A stretch of 62,488 nucleotides of DNA from Clostridia bacterium (GTDB lineage: Bacteria > Bacillota > Peptococcia > DRI-13 > SM3-B62), in assembly GCA_018432615.1 (NCBI GenBank), contig JAHDSQ010000055.1:1-62488 (forward strand). The letters are read 5' to 3'. The translations under genes and the position numbers were made by a program. Below the pieces are notes generated by a model. The model saw only the letters and a list, made by a program, of their open reading frames with translations, made no database searches and was not told where the DNA came from. This document shows, one piece after another, positions 7,726 to 16,086 of this stretch. Within the stretch, counting starts at the first letter, position 1; each line of letters starts with the position of its first letter.

Positions 7726-8316
7726 TTAGTAAATAGTTCCTGAACCTGATATTGAAGTTCCGTTTGGACTTGAATACTTAAAATAGTACGTTTTTGCAAT
7801 ATCTAAATTGCCCAACCCAATCGCTATGTCATCATCAATATAATCATTAAAAAGCGTTCCTAAATGACTATTATTCGTTCCTAAGTAGTAATCTATTTTA
7901 AGTTTTTGAATAGTATTGGGGGTTATGTCTTGATAGATCGAGCAATCTGCTGCATATGGATAATACTTGTAATTAGTATACACGTAATTACTCATACTAT
8001 AGCTGAAATTGTAACTGCTATTATTTAGATCCCAAGTACTTGTTGGGGGGTTTGTTCCTTTCGAACCAGTTTGACCAGTAATATTTTCATCTAACTTGTC
8101 AATTTTTGAAGAAACTATTCCGTTCCTGGTTGGTATTAAACCTGCTTTTTTATAGGCTTCAATATTGTTTTTACCTTTGATAATCACTATGAACGGTTTG
8201 TTTTGTTTTTGTACATCTTCATTTACAGAAGCAAATGATTCTATTGAAAACACACCAAACGCAAAAATCGCAATACTAATGATCGCAATAAACTTCCTTA
8301 TTTTACTGTTTATCAT
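7726..8316 (-). CDS. Secreted hypothetical protein (196 aa)
   Basis: A clear Sec signal peptide (KIRKFIAIISIAIFAFGVFSIESFASV, cleavage near ESFA-S) is followed by a mature part of about 166 residues rich in Asn, Ser, Tyr and Thr. It includes the segment IYQDITPNTIQKLKIDYYLGTN. It starts at ATG 8316 with GGGAGG upstream. It sits directly upstream of the ECF sigma gene, separated by a hairpin, so it may be a target of that sigma factor. No family is recognised; the aromatic, polar mature part suggests a small beta-rich surface or secreted protein. Confidence 0.75.
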   Translation of the reverse strand: MINSKIRKFIAIISIAIFAFGVFSIESFASVNEDVQKQNKPFIVIIKGKNNIEAYKKAGLIPTRNGIVSSKIDKLDENITGQTGSKGTNPPTSTWDLNNSSYNFSYSMSNYVYTNYKYYPYAADCSIYQDITPNTIQKLKIDYYLGTNNSHLGTLFNDYIDDDIAIGLGNLDIAKTYYFKYSSPNGTSISGSGTIY

Positions 8317-8691
8317 TTTAATCCTCCCTTACATATCACTTTTGAGTTACACATACATAATAAATAACCCTATTTCCCTCCCGATATCGATATTACTTCA
8401 TTCCTAACAACCTCCTTTTTCCTTATATTTATATAGCTGAGAAGTTTATCTCTGCTCCTATATAGCAATAGAAATTAAAATAGACGGAACCAAGACATTT
8501 GTCCTGGCCTCCGTCTCCCGGTCGGCTAGAATTATATATTTTCCATACTGCTTATCCAAATTTTATCATTGTTAAATAATCCTTTCAAGGTTATATTTTG
8601 TATTATTTTGTCGATTTATGTCTTTGTTTGGAATTTATCGCTCCGATAAAATCCTCTCTGCTGATAAATCAATACATAACTTACTGAAAGA
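8317..8691. other. A/T-rich intergenic stretch with repeat copies, no gene seen
   Basis: It holds the ribosome site and leader of the secreted-protein gene, copy 2 of a dispersed repeat (8436-8479), and a hairpin of about 7 bp, AGACGGA / TCCGTCT, at 8482-8516. The remainder (8521-8690) is A/T-rich with no frame that has a usable start and ribosome site. Confidence 0.6.
8436..8479. repeat. Dispersed 44-bp repeat, copy 2
   Basis: This matches 2447-2490 at about 85% identity, sharing GCTGAGAAGTT and ATCTCTGCTC in the same order and orientation. The flanking bases differ, so the repeat ends are close to these limits. Confidence 0.5.
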
Positions 8692-8733
8692 GGCGGGGGC
8701 AACCACTTATCCAAGTGATTGCCTCCGCCTTTT
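8692..8733. terminator. Strong hairpin terminator of the DUF2680-type gene
   Basis: The stem GGCGGGGGCAA / TTGCCTCCGCC (one G-T pair) has an inner CACTT/AAGTG stem and is followed by TTTT. It is the parental or sister copy of the terminator at 5249-5290. Confidence 0.8.
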
Positions 8734-8802
8734 GATACCTTTTTTTACTCTCTGCTCATTATTTGTTGCTCATTATTTATTGTTTATCCGGCAACCTGCC
8801 TG

Positions 8803-9291
8803 TTAGGCACGTCCGCGACTTACTCCACCTTGACCCTGGCCCAGTCCTTGACTATTGCCGTTCCCTTGTCCTTGACCTTGGCCCTTGCCGTTACCGTTCA
8901 TACCTCCGAAACCGGCGCCCATTTCCCGGCCTATCTTTGCCGATCCCGTGCCGTCACAAGCGGCTTGGTGCTGCTCCAGAAGAGCCATGATTTCATCGGC
9001 TCTTTCCTGGGTCATTGTACCTTCGGCGACCTTCTGGGCCAAGACTTCCTTTTTAGCCTGAAGGATTTGTGCTTTGAATTGTTCCAGGTTTCCGGCTTCT
9101 TTGGCGATTGTACCGAAGGTTTTACCCGTTTCTACTCTTTCTTGTCTGACACTGTCGACGGTTCTTCCCGTCACATCAGCCGCTACATCCGCAGGTGCTG
9201 CCCCAGCTACAGCGGCAAAAGTAGCGGTTGAAAACACACTGATGGCCAACACCATTATTCCAAGAAACGCGATTTTTTTCATCTTTGTCAT
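8803..9291 (-). CDS. Secreted DUF2680-type protein with Gly/Gln/Asn tail
   Basis: A 162-aa protein has a signal peptide (MKKIAFLGIMVLAISVFSTATFA) and a charged helical central region with the DUF2680 pattern (FGTIAKEAGNLEQFKAQILQAKKEVLAQKVAEGTMTQERADEIMALLE). A low-complexity tail follows, built from GQGQGNGN-like repeats. It starts at ATG 9291 with AGGAGG upstream. It diverges from the two-component system at 9457, and similar proteins often sit beside envelope-sensing kinases, so that system may regulate it. The 3' end and terminator were duplicated to 5249-5413. Function is unknown; such proteins bear some resemblance to small periplasmic metal- or stress-related proteins. Confidence 0.78.
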   Translation of the reverse strand: MTKMKKIAFLGIMVLAISVFSTATFAAVAGAAPADVAADVTGRTVDSVRQERVETGKTFGTIAKEAGNLEQFKAQILQAKKEVLAQKVAEGTMTQERADEIMALLEQHQAACDGTGSAKIGREMGAGFGGMNGNGKGQGQGQGNGNSQGLGQGQGGVSRGRA

Positions 9292-9456
9292 TTGTGATTC
9301 CTCCTGTTGGTTTTTGATTTACAGCTCCTCGGCTGTTACGACAAGCATATAAAATAAATGTGGCAAATCTGTGTTTTTCTTTTTCTATCTTTATGTCTTA
9401 ACCCTCTTGTCCCAATCTGTATGATATAATTCTGGATAGGATAAGGAGGTCTTGGT

Positions 9457-10146
9457 ATGCCAACTGTTCTGATCGCCGACGACAACAAACAAATCACTTC
9501 TATTCTGGAGGAATACGCCAAAAAAGAAGGCTTCACTACCCACATTGCCCTAGACGGGCCTGAAGCCCTCCGCTTGTTCGATTCTTTCCGTCCGGATATT
9601 ATACTGCTTGATGTCATGATGCCGAAAATGGACGGTTTTGAGGTATGCCGTGAAATTCGCAAGACCTCAAATGTACCGATTATCATGATCACAGCCAGGG
9701 GCGAAGATTTTGAAAAAATCATGGGTCTGGATATCGGCGCAGACGATTATATCGTCAAGCCCTTTTCACCCGGAGAAGTGATGGCCCGGGTACGGGCTGT
9801 CTTACGCAGAATGGCACGCAAAGACGAAGAAGGAAAGCAATTCTATGCTTATGATAATCTGCAAATAGATTTAGACAGCTACCTTGTGACAATTAACGGT
9901 CAAAATGTTTCCCTGACAAAAAAAGAGCTAGAGCTTTTATGGACCCTTGCTACCAACGAAAACAAGGTCTTTTCCCGGGAAAACCTGCTCAATACCCTCT
10001 GGGGCTACGACTACTTCGGTGACAGCCGCACCGTGGATTCACATATCAAACGCCTCCGCGCCAAGCTGGATGAGTTCGAACATGACGGTTGGGAAATTAA
10101 AACGATCTGGGGCGTAGGCTATAAATTTGAGGGGAAGGTATCATGA
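9457..10146 (+). CDS. OmpR/PhoB-family response regulator
   Basis: The receiver domain (about 3-115) carries the acid pocket D8/D9, phospho-acceptor D52 in LLDVMMP, and K101 in DDYIVKPF. The C-terminal winged helix (about 135-228) ends in the usual DSRTVDSHIKRLRAKLD...GVGYKF. It starts at ATG 9457 behind AAGGAGG. Its stop overlaps the kinase start (ATGA), so the two are co-translated. It probably acts on the divergent DUF2680-type gene and/or the Fe-S membrane protein downstream, but no operator was identified. Confidence 0.96.
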   Translation: MPTVLIADDNKQITSILEEYAKKEGFTTHIALDGPEALRLFDSFRPDIILLDVMMPKMDGFEVCREIRKTSNVPIIMITARGEDFEKIMGLDIGADDYIVKPFSPGEVMARVRAVLRRMARKDEEGKQFYAYDNLQIDLDSYLVTINGQNVSLTKKELELLWTLATNENKVFSRENLLNTLWGYDYFGDSRTVDSHIKRLRAKLDEFEHDGWEIKTIWGVGYKFEGKVS

Positions 10147-11576
10147 GGAATAAGATTGCGTTTAAGCTTACTTTATACTTTTCAGTGGCGCTGCTTTTGT
10201 TTTCCCTTATCATCGGTAGCGTTTTTATCTCCCTTTTTAAAAGTCATACCATCCAGCTACACAAGGACGATTTGGAGAAACGTGCCGTCACCATAGCCGC
10301 TACACTCTCGGAATACACAGGCGGCGGACCCGGTGTCGGCTTGACTGGCGGAAGGCAAGGCGGTTACGGCATATATCTCCGGCTTTTGGATGAGATCGCC
10401 ATGACTGACGTTTGGATCGTAGATGAGAACCTTGAGCTTATCACCGGTGGGCAAATGGTAGATCAACAATATATCTATGCCGACCTTCCTCAGGACGCCG
10501 AAGAGGTCGTAAAAGAAGTTTTTCAGGGCAAGACCACTTTTAGCGAAGGCTTCAGTGAGCTTATGAGTACTCCAACCTTGACGGTGGGAACACCAATTAT
10601 GTCGGAAAGAGGGATAGTAGGCGCACTTTTACTCCATTCTCCGGTGGAGGGTATGAACGAGGCTGTTGCACAAGGATTTGAGACACTAATCATCAGTGTT
10701 CTCATCGCCCTTGTGGTATCTATTCTCTTATCTGTGGTACTGGCTCTGGCTTTCACCAAGCCCTTGAAGAAAATGAAAAATACGGCCCTCTGCCTGGCAG
10801 AAGGCAAATATAACGCCAAAACCGGGGTCAGGCAAAACGATGAAATCGGCGAGCTGGCCGCAGTGCTTGATGTCTTGAGTGAACGGCTTGAAAAGGCTAG
10901 TCGTGAAAGCGAAAAGCTTTTGCAACTACGCCGGGATTTTGTGGCAAACATCTCCCATGAACTCAGAACACCCGTTACGGTTATCCGCGGTTCCCTCGAG
11001 GCCCTTTGTGATGACATCGTGACCGACCCCCAACTGGTAAAAAGCTACCTTCAACAAATGCTGAACGAGAGCATCTTTTTACAGAGACTGGTGGATGATC
11101 TCCTCGATTTGTCACGCCTGCAGAACACGGACTTTCAAATGGATATGCAACAGATTAACCTCTGTGATGTTTTAAACGACGCGATCCGCAGTGCACAACA
11201 TTTAGCACAACCAAAACAGGTGACGATACAACAAGAACAGGATGCCCAAGTTTGTCAAGTGTATGGGGATTACGGGCGTCTGCGCCAAATGCTGCTCGTC
11301 ATCCTTGACAACGCGGTCAAGTTTTCACCCCAAGGAGGAACCGTCACCGTGACATTGAAGGATAAGAAGCTTTCAATCAGTGACAGGGGAATAGGTATTC
11401 CTGCTCAAGATTTGCCATATATTTTCGACCGCTTCTACAAGGTAAAATCCGGCCATAACAAGAGCGGAACGGGCTTGGGTCTTGCCATCGCAAAGCAAAT
11501 CGCCGACAGACACCACATTAATGTTTCTATCGACAGCAAAGAAAACGAGGGCACCGAGTTTCGTTTTGAGCTTTGA
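10143..11576 (+). CDS. Membrane sensor histidine kinase
   Basis: A 477-aa kinase has TM1 at about 8-31, an extracytoplasmic sensor region of about 140 residues with a Gly-rich stretch (EYTGGGPGVGLTGGRQGG), TM2 at about 180-204, and HAMP to about 255. The HisKA H-box is VANISHELRTP (His at about 272), and the HATPase motifs are LDNAVKFSP (N), DRGIGIP (G1) and GTGLGLAI (G2). All catalytic motifs are present. It pairs with the overlapping response regulator. The ligand is unknown. Confidence 0.96.
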   Translation: MRNKIAFKLTLYFSVALLLFSLIIGSVFISLFKSHTIQLHKDDLEKRAVTIAATLSEYTGGGPGVGLTGGRQGGYGIYLRLLDEIAMTDVWIVDENLELITGGQMVDQQYIYADLPQDAEEVVKEVFQGKTTFSEGFSELMSTPTLTVGTPIMSERGIVGALLLHSPVEGMNEAVAQGFETLIISVLIALVVSILLSVVLALAFTKPLKKMKNTALCLAEGKYNAKTGVRQNDEIGELAAVLDVLSERLEKASRESEKLLQLRRDFVANISHELRTPVTVIRGSLEALCDDIVTDPQLVKSYLQQMLNESIFLQRLVDDLLDLSRLQNTDFQMDMQQINLCDVLNDAIRSAQHLAQPKQVTIQQEQDAQVCQVYGDYGRLRQMLLVILDNAVKFSPQGGTVTVTLKDKKLSISDRGIGIPAQDLPYIFDRFYKVKSGHNKSGTGLGLAIAKQIADRHHINVSIDSKENEGTEFRFEL

Positions 11577-11731
11577 AGCAGGTTCTTGCCAATTCAGTTA
11601 GGTTCAAACTTTTTTCACCGCGCCATACTTTTGCCACATTTTATGTATATATTGTTTTATGCAAGCATTTAGCAAGCATATTTAAACTAAACATTTAGTA
11701 TTGAATATCAAAAATGTGGAGGCGCATGAAA

Positions 11732-12760
11732 ATGTTACGCAATAAAAAAAGAACTATTCGGAGAACAGTCCAGGTCTTCTTTTTCCTGCTGATTGGCTTG
11801 ATTGCTATCAACGAGACTCTGAGCAAGGCCGGGGGAGGAATCCCTTTCTTATCGGAGGCTTCGCTGCACGCGCTGTGTCCTTTCGGTGGTGTCGTTACGC
11901 TGTATAGTCTGGCCACCGCAGGCACGCTGATTCACAAAATTCACATGTCGTCCATCGTCATCATGAGTTTGATCTTTTTACTGGCCCTTCTCTTTGGCCC
12001 GGTCTTTTGCGGTTGGATCTGTCCCCTCGGCTCCCTTCAAGAATGGACCGGTAAAATCGGCCGCCTAATTTTCAAGAAAAGGTATAACCGCTTTATCCCC
12101 AAAAAACCGGACCGTATCCTGCGCTATTTCAGATATGTCTTGCTTTTCTGGGTCTTATACGTGACTGCCCGCTCCGGGCAACTCCTATTTGCCAATATAG
12201 ACCCTTACCATGCGCTTTTCCAGTTTTGGACGGGAGAAGTTGCCCCAACGGCTTTACTCGTTCTCGCCTTGACCCTGCTTGGTTCTTTGTTTATTGAGAG
12301 GCCTTGGTGTAAATATGCTTGTCCTTACGGGGCCTTGTTGGGTCTTTTTAATAAATTCCGCATCTTCAAAATTAGAAGAAATGCCGCAACCTGTATCTCT
12401 TGTCACAAATGTGATAAGGCCTGTCCGATGAATATAGATATTTGTAATGCGGATAAGATAACCTCCCTGCAGTGTATCAGTTGTTATGAGTGTACCTCAG
12501 AGGTACAATGTCCCGTATCAAACAGTCTCAACCTGCAAACAAGCGGCAGAATCGGTAAACCCTTTACCGTAAAGATGCTGGCCATGGCCTTGATAATCTT
12601 TACCGTTATCTTTGGCGGAATCTATACCTCAAAAGCCCTGGGGATTTGGTCCACAATTCAGGATAGAAACCCGAATATTTTCAGAGACGATGGGCATACC
12701 GGTCAAGGCAGAGGGTTAGAACAGCAGAGAAATATTGATCTTCACGAAGAACACCAGTAA
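11732..12760 (+). CDS. NapH-like 4Fe-4S membrane electron-transfer protein
   Basis: A multi-pass membrane protein of about 342 aa. It has the paired membrane-proximal motifs CGWICPLGSLQEW and CKYACPYGALLGLF, typical of NapH/CcoG/NosR-type polyferredoxins. Two ferredoxin clusters follow (CISCHKCDKACP and CISCYECTSEVQCP), then a last helix near 275-300. An LCPFGG motif sits in the N-terminal region. I chose ATG 11732 because GGAGG lies nine bases upstream; ATG 11714 is upstream of that site. It probably moves electrons between quinol or thiol pools and extracytoplasmic acceptors. It follows the two-component system, which may control it. The partner reductase is not in the window. Confidence 0.85.
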   Translation: MLRNKKRTIRRTVQVFFFLLIGLIAINETLSKAGGGIPFLSEASLHALCPFGGVVTLYSLATAGTLIHKIHMSSIVIMSLIFLLALLFGPVFCGWICPLGSLQEWTGKIGRLIFKKRYNRFIPKKPDRILRYFRYVLLFWVLYVTARSGQLLFANIDPYHALFQFWTGEVAPTALLVLALTLLGSLFIERPWCKYACPYGALLGLFNKFRIFKIRRNAATCISCHKCDKACPMNIDICNADKITSLQCISCYECTSEVQCPVSNSLNLQTSGRIGKPFTVKMLAMALIIFTVIFGGIYTSKALGIWSTIQDRNPNIFRDDGHTGQGRGLEQQRNIDLHEEHQ

Positions 12761-12797
12761 GACTAAGATCAAGATATATATAGAAATGTCATCTCGG

Positions 12798-13502
12798 TCA
12801 GAACAGAGGGTTAGGTAAGCCGTTCACTTCCGCTTGCCGGACATTCTGCATAAACGCCTTGATTTTACCCTCATCCTTTTGGCCCGGCTTTGCTTCAACG
12901 CCGGTCAGGACATCTACACCGTAGGGACGAACCTGTTGAAGCAAAAAAGAAATGTTTGTGGGATTGAGACCTCCTGCCAGGATTACCGGCAGGGGGCTAT
13001 TCTTTTGTATGGCACGAAAAGCTGCCAAATCGACCGTCATCCCTGTGCCACCGGGCCTAACCTCAGTATAGGAATCAACCAATATGGCTGTTACCCCTGT
13101 TTGAGCCAGTTCTTTGGCAGCCCTGACAGGATCGGCTATTTCAAAATCGCACCTTCCTTCTTTATCAACACGCAAGGCCTTTATTATCGTTATTCCCTGC
13201 GCCTGCAAGGCAGAGACCAATTCCGCCGTTTCCTGCAGTGTTTCCTTGTAATGAAGCTGCACGACATCCGGATTTACGCTCTTAGCCAGTTCAATGATCG
13301 ATTCGGGCTGACCCCCCACGACCACGCAGGTACTTACCGAGGACGGCACCCGGCTAATAAGTCTTTTTGCTTCCTTTTCCGTCAAATTCCAGGGTACATC
13401 AACGGGATAATCGACTACAAAGCCTACCATATCGACCCCGGCCTGCACACACAAATTCACATCACTCTGATTCATCAGTCCACAAATCTTGACTCGTGTC
13501 AT
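12798..13502 (-). CDS. trpF: Phosphoribosylanthranilate isomerase
   Basis: This TIM-barrel enzyme converts N-(5-phosphoribosyl)anthranilate to the CdRP intermediate in tryptophan synthesis. The catalytic cysteine lies in VKICG near the N-terminus and the aspartate in ILVDSYTEVRPGGTG; LAGGLNPTN forms the phosphate-binding end. At 234 aa it is slightly longer than usual. I chose ATG 13502 (MTRVKICG) because GGGGGTG lies just upstream and this leaves a four-base gap from trpC, as expected in the operon. It is the last gene of trpBADCF. Confidence 0.95.
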   Translation of the reverse strand: MTRVKICGLMNQSDVNLCVQAGVDMVGFVVDYPVDVPWNLTEKEAKRLISRVPSSVSTCVVVGGQPESIIELAKSVNPDVVQLHYKETLQETAELVSALQAQGITIIKALRVDKEGRCDFEIADPVRAAKELAQTGVTAILVDSYTEVRPGGTGMTVDLAAFRAIQKNSPLPVILAGGLNPTNISFLLQQVRPYGVDVLTGVEAKPGQKDEGKIKAFMQNVRQAEVNGLPNPLF

Positions 13503-13506
13503 AAGT

Positions 13507-14244
13507 TCACCCCCGCAGACCAGAAAGCTCATGATACATTTTTATCGGCTCCTCGGCTTGCAAAATAGCAGTTCCAACAAGTACCCCGTGAGCCCCGGCC
13601 GCTTTGGCCCGTAAGATTTCTTCAGGCGAAGAAAACGAACTCTCGCTCAGTACAAAAGCCCCCGGTCTTACCAACCCGGCTAATTTCTCTGTGGTATTTA
13701 CGTTACCCCTATCCATTTCTAATTCGCCTATATTTCGATTATTAATACCGATAAACGTCGCCTTGATCTCCTCGGCGGCTTTGATCTCAGCTTTTTTATG
13801 GGTTTCCACCAAAGGCTCCAGATCCAACGCCAAGGCTTCTTCCACAAGGTGAAAGAGTTGCTTTTTCCCCAGCATCGAAGCGATCAACAGTACTCCACCG
13901 GCTCCACAATCCGCACTTTCAAGAAGCTGTTTTCGAGTGGTAATGAAATCCTTGCGCAGGATTGGAACCGCCACCGCCTGAGCGATCTGTCGCAATAATT
14001 GTAAAGAACCGCCAAAATGTTCTTTCTCGGTCACAACAGAAATAAGTGGCGCACCGGCCGCGCTTAAATCCTTTGCCAACGCAACAGGGTCTCTTCCTTT
14101 TAACAAATCCCCTTCTTTGGGAGATTTGCATTTGATATCGGGAATAAGAGGTATCACACCTTGATAATAGTGCTCCCACAGTACTGCCGTACATCTGGTA
14201 CACACTGCGGGATCTGCTTTCATTTTTCCTCGGCCCATTTCCAT
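13507..14244 (-). CDS. trpC: Divergent indole-3-glycerol phosphate synthase
   Basis: A TIM-barrel enzyme between trpD and trpF, making indole-3-glycerol phosphate. Conserved elements are DIKCKSPKEG (catalytic Lys), ILRKDFITT (second Lys), LEPLVETH (Glu), IGINNRNI (Asn) and LSESS. It is unusual in two ways. The N-terminal extension is short: only about 38 residues precede the KSP loop, versus about 50-60 in the family, and they carry a CTRC pair. The usual Glu before Lys (xAEIKxxSP) is Asp (PDIK). Context and the remaining catalytic residues make the role nearly certain. Translation may begin at MEMGRG (14244) or at an internal Met. Confidence 0.88.
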   Translation of the reverse strand: MEMGRGKMKADPAVCTRCTAVLWEHYYQGVIPLIPDIKCKSPKEGDLLKGRDPVALAKDLSAAGAPLISVVTEKEHFGGSLQLLRQIAQAVAVPILRKDFITTRKQLLESADCGAGGVLLIASMLGKKQLFHLVEEALALDLEPLVETHKKAEIKAAEEIKATFIGINNRNIGELEMDRGNVNTTEKLAGLVRPGAFVLSESSFSSPEEILRAKAAGAHGVLVGTAILQAEEPIKMYHELSGLRG

Positions 14245-14245
14245 A

Positions 14246-15280
14246 CTAACTCACCTGTTTAAAATCATGTGAAGCTTCAATGAGCTGATTTAACTTGTTT
14301 TCTGCCGCTTTACTGTCGATGATTTCTTTGGCGTACTCTATGCCTTCTGAGAAAGAACCGGCTTTATCGCCTATCATTAAAGCACCGGCAGAATTCAAAA
14401 TGACGGCCTGACGCCGTGGTCCTTGGTCTTTTCCGGAAAAGACATCCCTAATCATCATGGCATTCTCCTCCGGCGTTCCGGTGGCGATCTCTGCAAGGCT
14501 GCAACGGGAAAGGCCGAAATCCTCAGGGGCAATCTCATAGCTGGTAATGCTCCCCTTGTTCAACTCATTGATCCTGGTCTTGCCTATCAAAGAGATCTCA
14601 TCCAAACCGTCCTGTCCATGAACAAACAGTGCCCTTTCATAACCCAAGGACAGAGCAACTTGGGAAACCGTATCCACCAGTTCCGGCTTATAAACACCCA
14701 AAACATGTCTGGTAGCCCGGGAAGGGTTAATCAAAGGCCCAATCACCGTGTAAAAGATGGTCTTGATGCCGAGATCTTTTTCCGGCGGCAACACCTTGCC
14801 CATCACCGGATGAAACAGGGGCGCATAAAGAAAGGCTATCCCTATTTCCTCGATCAATTTTTCCACACTCCGTGGACTCTGATTGATTTCCACATTAAGG
14901 GACTCCAGGACATCGGCACTGCCGGAAAGGCTGGATATGGACCGACTGCCATGTTTTGCCACCGGGATACCGGCCGCTGCCGCTACAAAAGCTACCGAAG
15001 TAGAGATATTAAAGGTGCTCAGCCCTCCACCGGTACCACAGGTATCCATGATTTCCTCGTCAACATTTGGGGAAATCTTGATGCAATTATCACGCATGGC
15101 CTGAGCAATAGCTGCAATTTCCGTGAGTGTCGGGCCTTTCATCAAAAGGGCTACCTGGAAACCGGCAATTTGCACCTCACTCAACTCGTCATTTTTTATT
15201 GCGCCAATTAAGCTGTGTATCTCTTCTGCAGTTAAATCTATTTTGGCGGTTAATTTCTGTAAGACATTTTTAATCATCAT
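14246..15280 (-). CDS. trpD: Anthranilate phosphoribosyltransferase
   Basis: This enzyme transfers phosphoribose from PRPP to anthranilate. The PRPP loop is DTCGTGGGLSTFNIST, followed by KHGSRSISSLSGSADVLE and the C-terminal NSAGALMIGDKA. ATG 15280 (MMIKNVLQKL) follows GAGGAGAG and lies just after the trpA stop. A longer in-frame start at 15370 would run through trpA and is rejected. At 344 aa it has the normal length. It sits between trpA and trpC. Confidence 0.96.
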   Translation of the reverse strand: MMIKNVLQKLTAKIDLTAEEIHSLIGAIKNDELSEVQIAGFQVALLMKGPTLTEIAAIAQAMRDNCIKISPNVDEEIMDTCGTGGGLSTFNISTSVAFVAAAAGIPVAKHGSRSISSLSGSADVLESLNVEINQSPRSVEKLIEEIGIAFLYAPLFHPVMGKVLPPEKDLGIKTIFYTVIGPLINPSRATRHVLGVYKPELVDTVSQVALSLGYERALFVHGQDGLDEISLIGKTRINELNKGSITSYEIAPEDFGLSRCSLAEIATGTPEENAMMIRDVFSGKDQGPRRQAVILNSAGALMIGDKAGSFSEGIEYAKEIIDSKAAENKLNQLIEASHDFKQVS

Positions 15281-15297
15281 CTTCTCTCCTCTACTCG

Positions 15298-16086
15298 TCA
15301 TATATCGGTCTTTTCTTGTTTGACCGCTTCGCTCATTCTCCGCACATACTCCACCACATGGGGGACACAATCTGCCCCGTACTGCCCTATGATTCTCACA
15401 ATAGCGCTTCCCACGATCACGCCGTCGGAAAGCTCTGCCATCTTGGCCGCCTGCTCAGGACTAGAAATACCAAAGCCAACCGCACAGGGAATGTCTTTAA
15501 CCTCTTTTACAAGACTAATCATTCCCTTTACATCATCGTTGATCTCCTGCCGCACTCCGGTCACACCCAAGGAGGATACGCAATAGATAAACCCCCGCGC
15601 CCTTGCAGCAATCATCTTAATGCGCTTTTCTGACGTGGGTGTGATCATAGAGATCAACTCGATACCATATTTCGAACAATATGGCAGGAGTTCTTCGCCT
15701 TCCTCATACGGCACATCGGGAACAATAACCGCATCAATCCCGGCTTCCCGGGAATTCGCCATAAACTTCTCAATCCCATAAGTAAAAATCGGGTTCATAT
15801 AAGTCATAAGGGCAATCGGAACTTGGCTTGCGCTACGAATGCTTTTGACCATGGCAAATATCTTATCTGTCGTTGCTCCGGCCGCCAGCGCTCTTGCATC
15901 AGCCTCCTGTATCACCGGCCCCTCGGCCACCGGGTCGGAAAACGGAATGCCCAGCTCGATCAAGTCCGCTCCGGCAGCCGCCATCTGTAGCACCAGCTGT
16001 TCGGTTGTTTCCAAAGAAGGATCTCCTGCCGTAATAAAGGGGATAAAGGCTTTCCCCTTGGCAAATACTTTTTCCATCCTATTCAT
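15298..16086 (-). CDS. trpA: Tryptophan synthase alpha chain
   Basis: This subunit cleaves indole-3-glycerol phosphate to indole and glyceraldehyde-3-phosphate and channels indole to Trp[16 protein letters not shown] and [17 protein letters not shown] hold the catalytic Glu (E44) and the second acidic residue, here Glu instead of Asp, as in many clostridial TrpA proteins. GFGISSPEQ and [10 protein letters not shown] bind phosphate. It overlaps the end of trpB by eight bases, consistent with translational coupling of the two subunits. Confidence 0.97.
   Translation of the reverse strand: MNRMEKVFAKGKAFIPFITAGDPSLETTEQLVLQMAAAGADLIELGIPFSDPVAEGPVIQEADARALAAGATTDKIFAMVKSIRSASQVPIALMTYMNPIFTYGIEKFMANSREAGIDAVIVPDVPYEEGEELLPYCSKYGIELISMITPTSEKRIKMIAARARGFIYCVSSLGVTGVRQEINDDVKGMISLVKEVKDIPCAVGFGISSPEQAAKMAELSDGVIVGSAIVRIIGQYGADCVPHVVEYVRRMSEAVKQEKTDI

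Noticed and set aside
8719-9231. Plus-strand 170-aa frame opposite the DUF2680-type gene
   Set aside because: It is antisense to a gene with a signal peptide, family pattern and ribosome site, and begins inside a terminator.
12834-13568. Plus-strand 244-aa frame opposite trpF/trpC
   Set aside because: It is a shadow of two clear tryptophan genes, with no ribosome site and an implausible protein composition.
14423-15211. Plus-strand 262-aa frame opposite trpD
   Set aside because: It is antisense to trpD, which has all family motifs; the frame is open by chance of codon bias.
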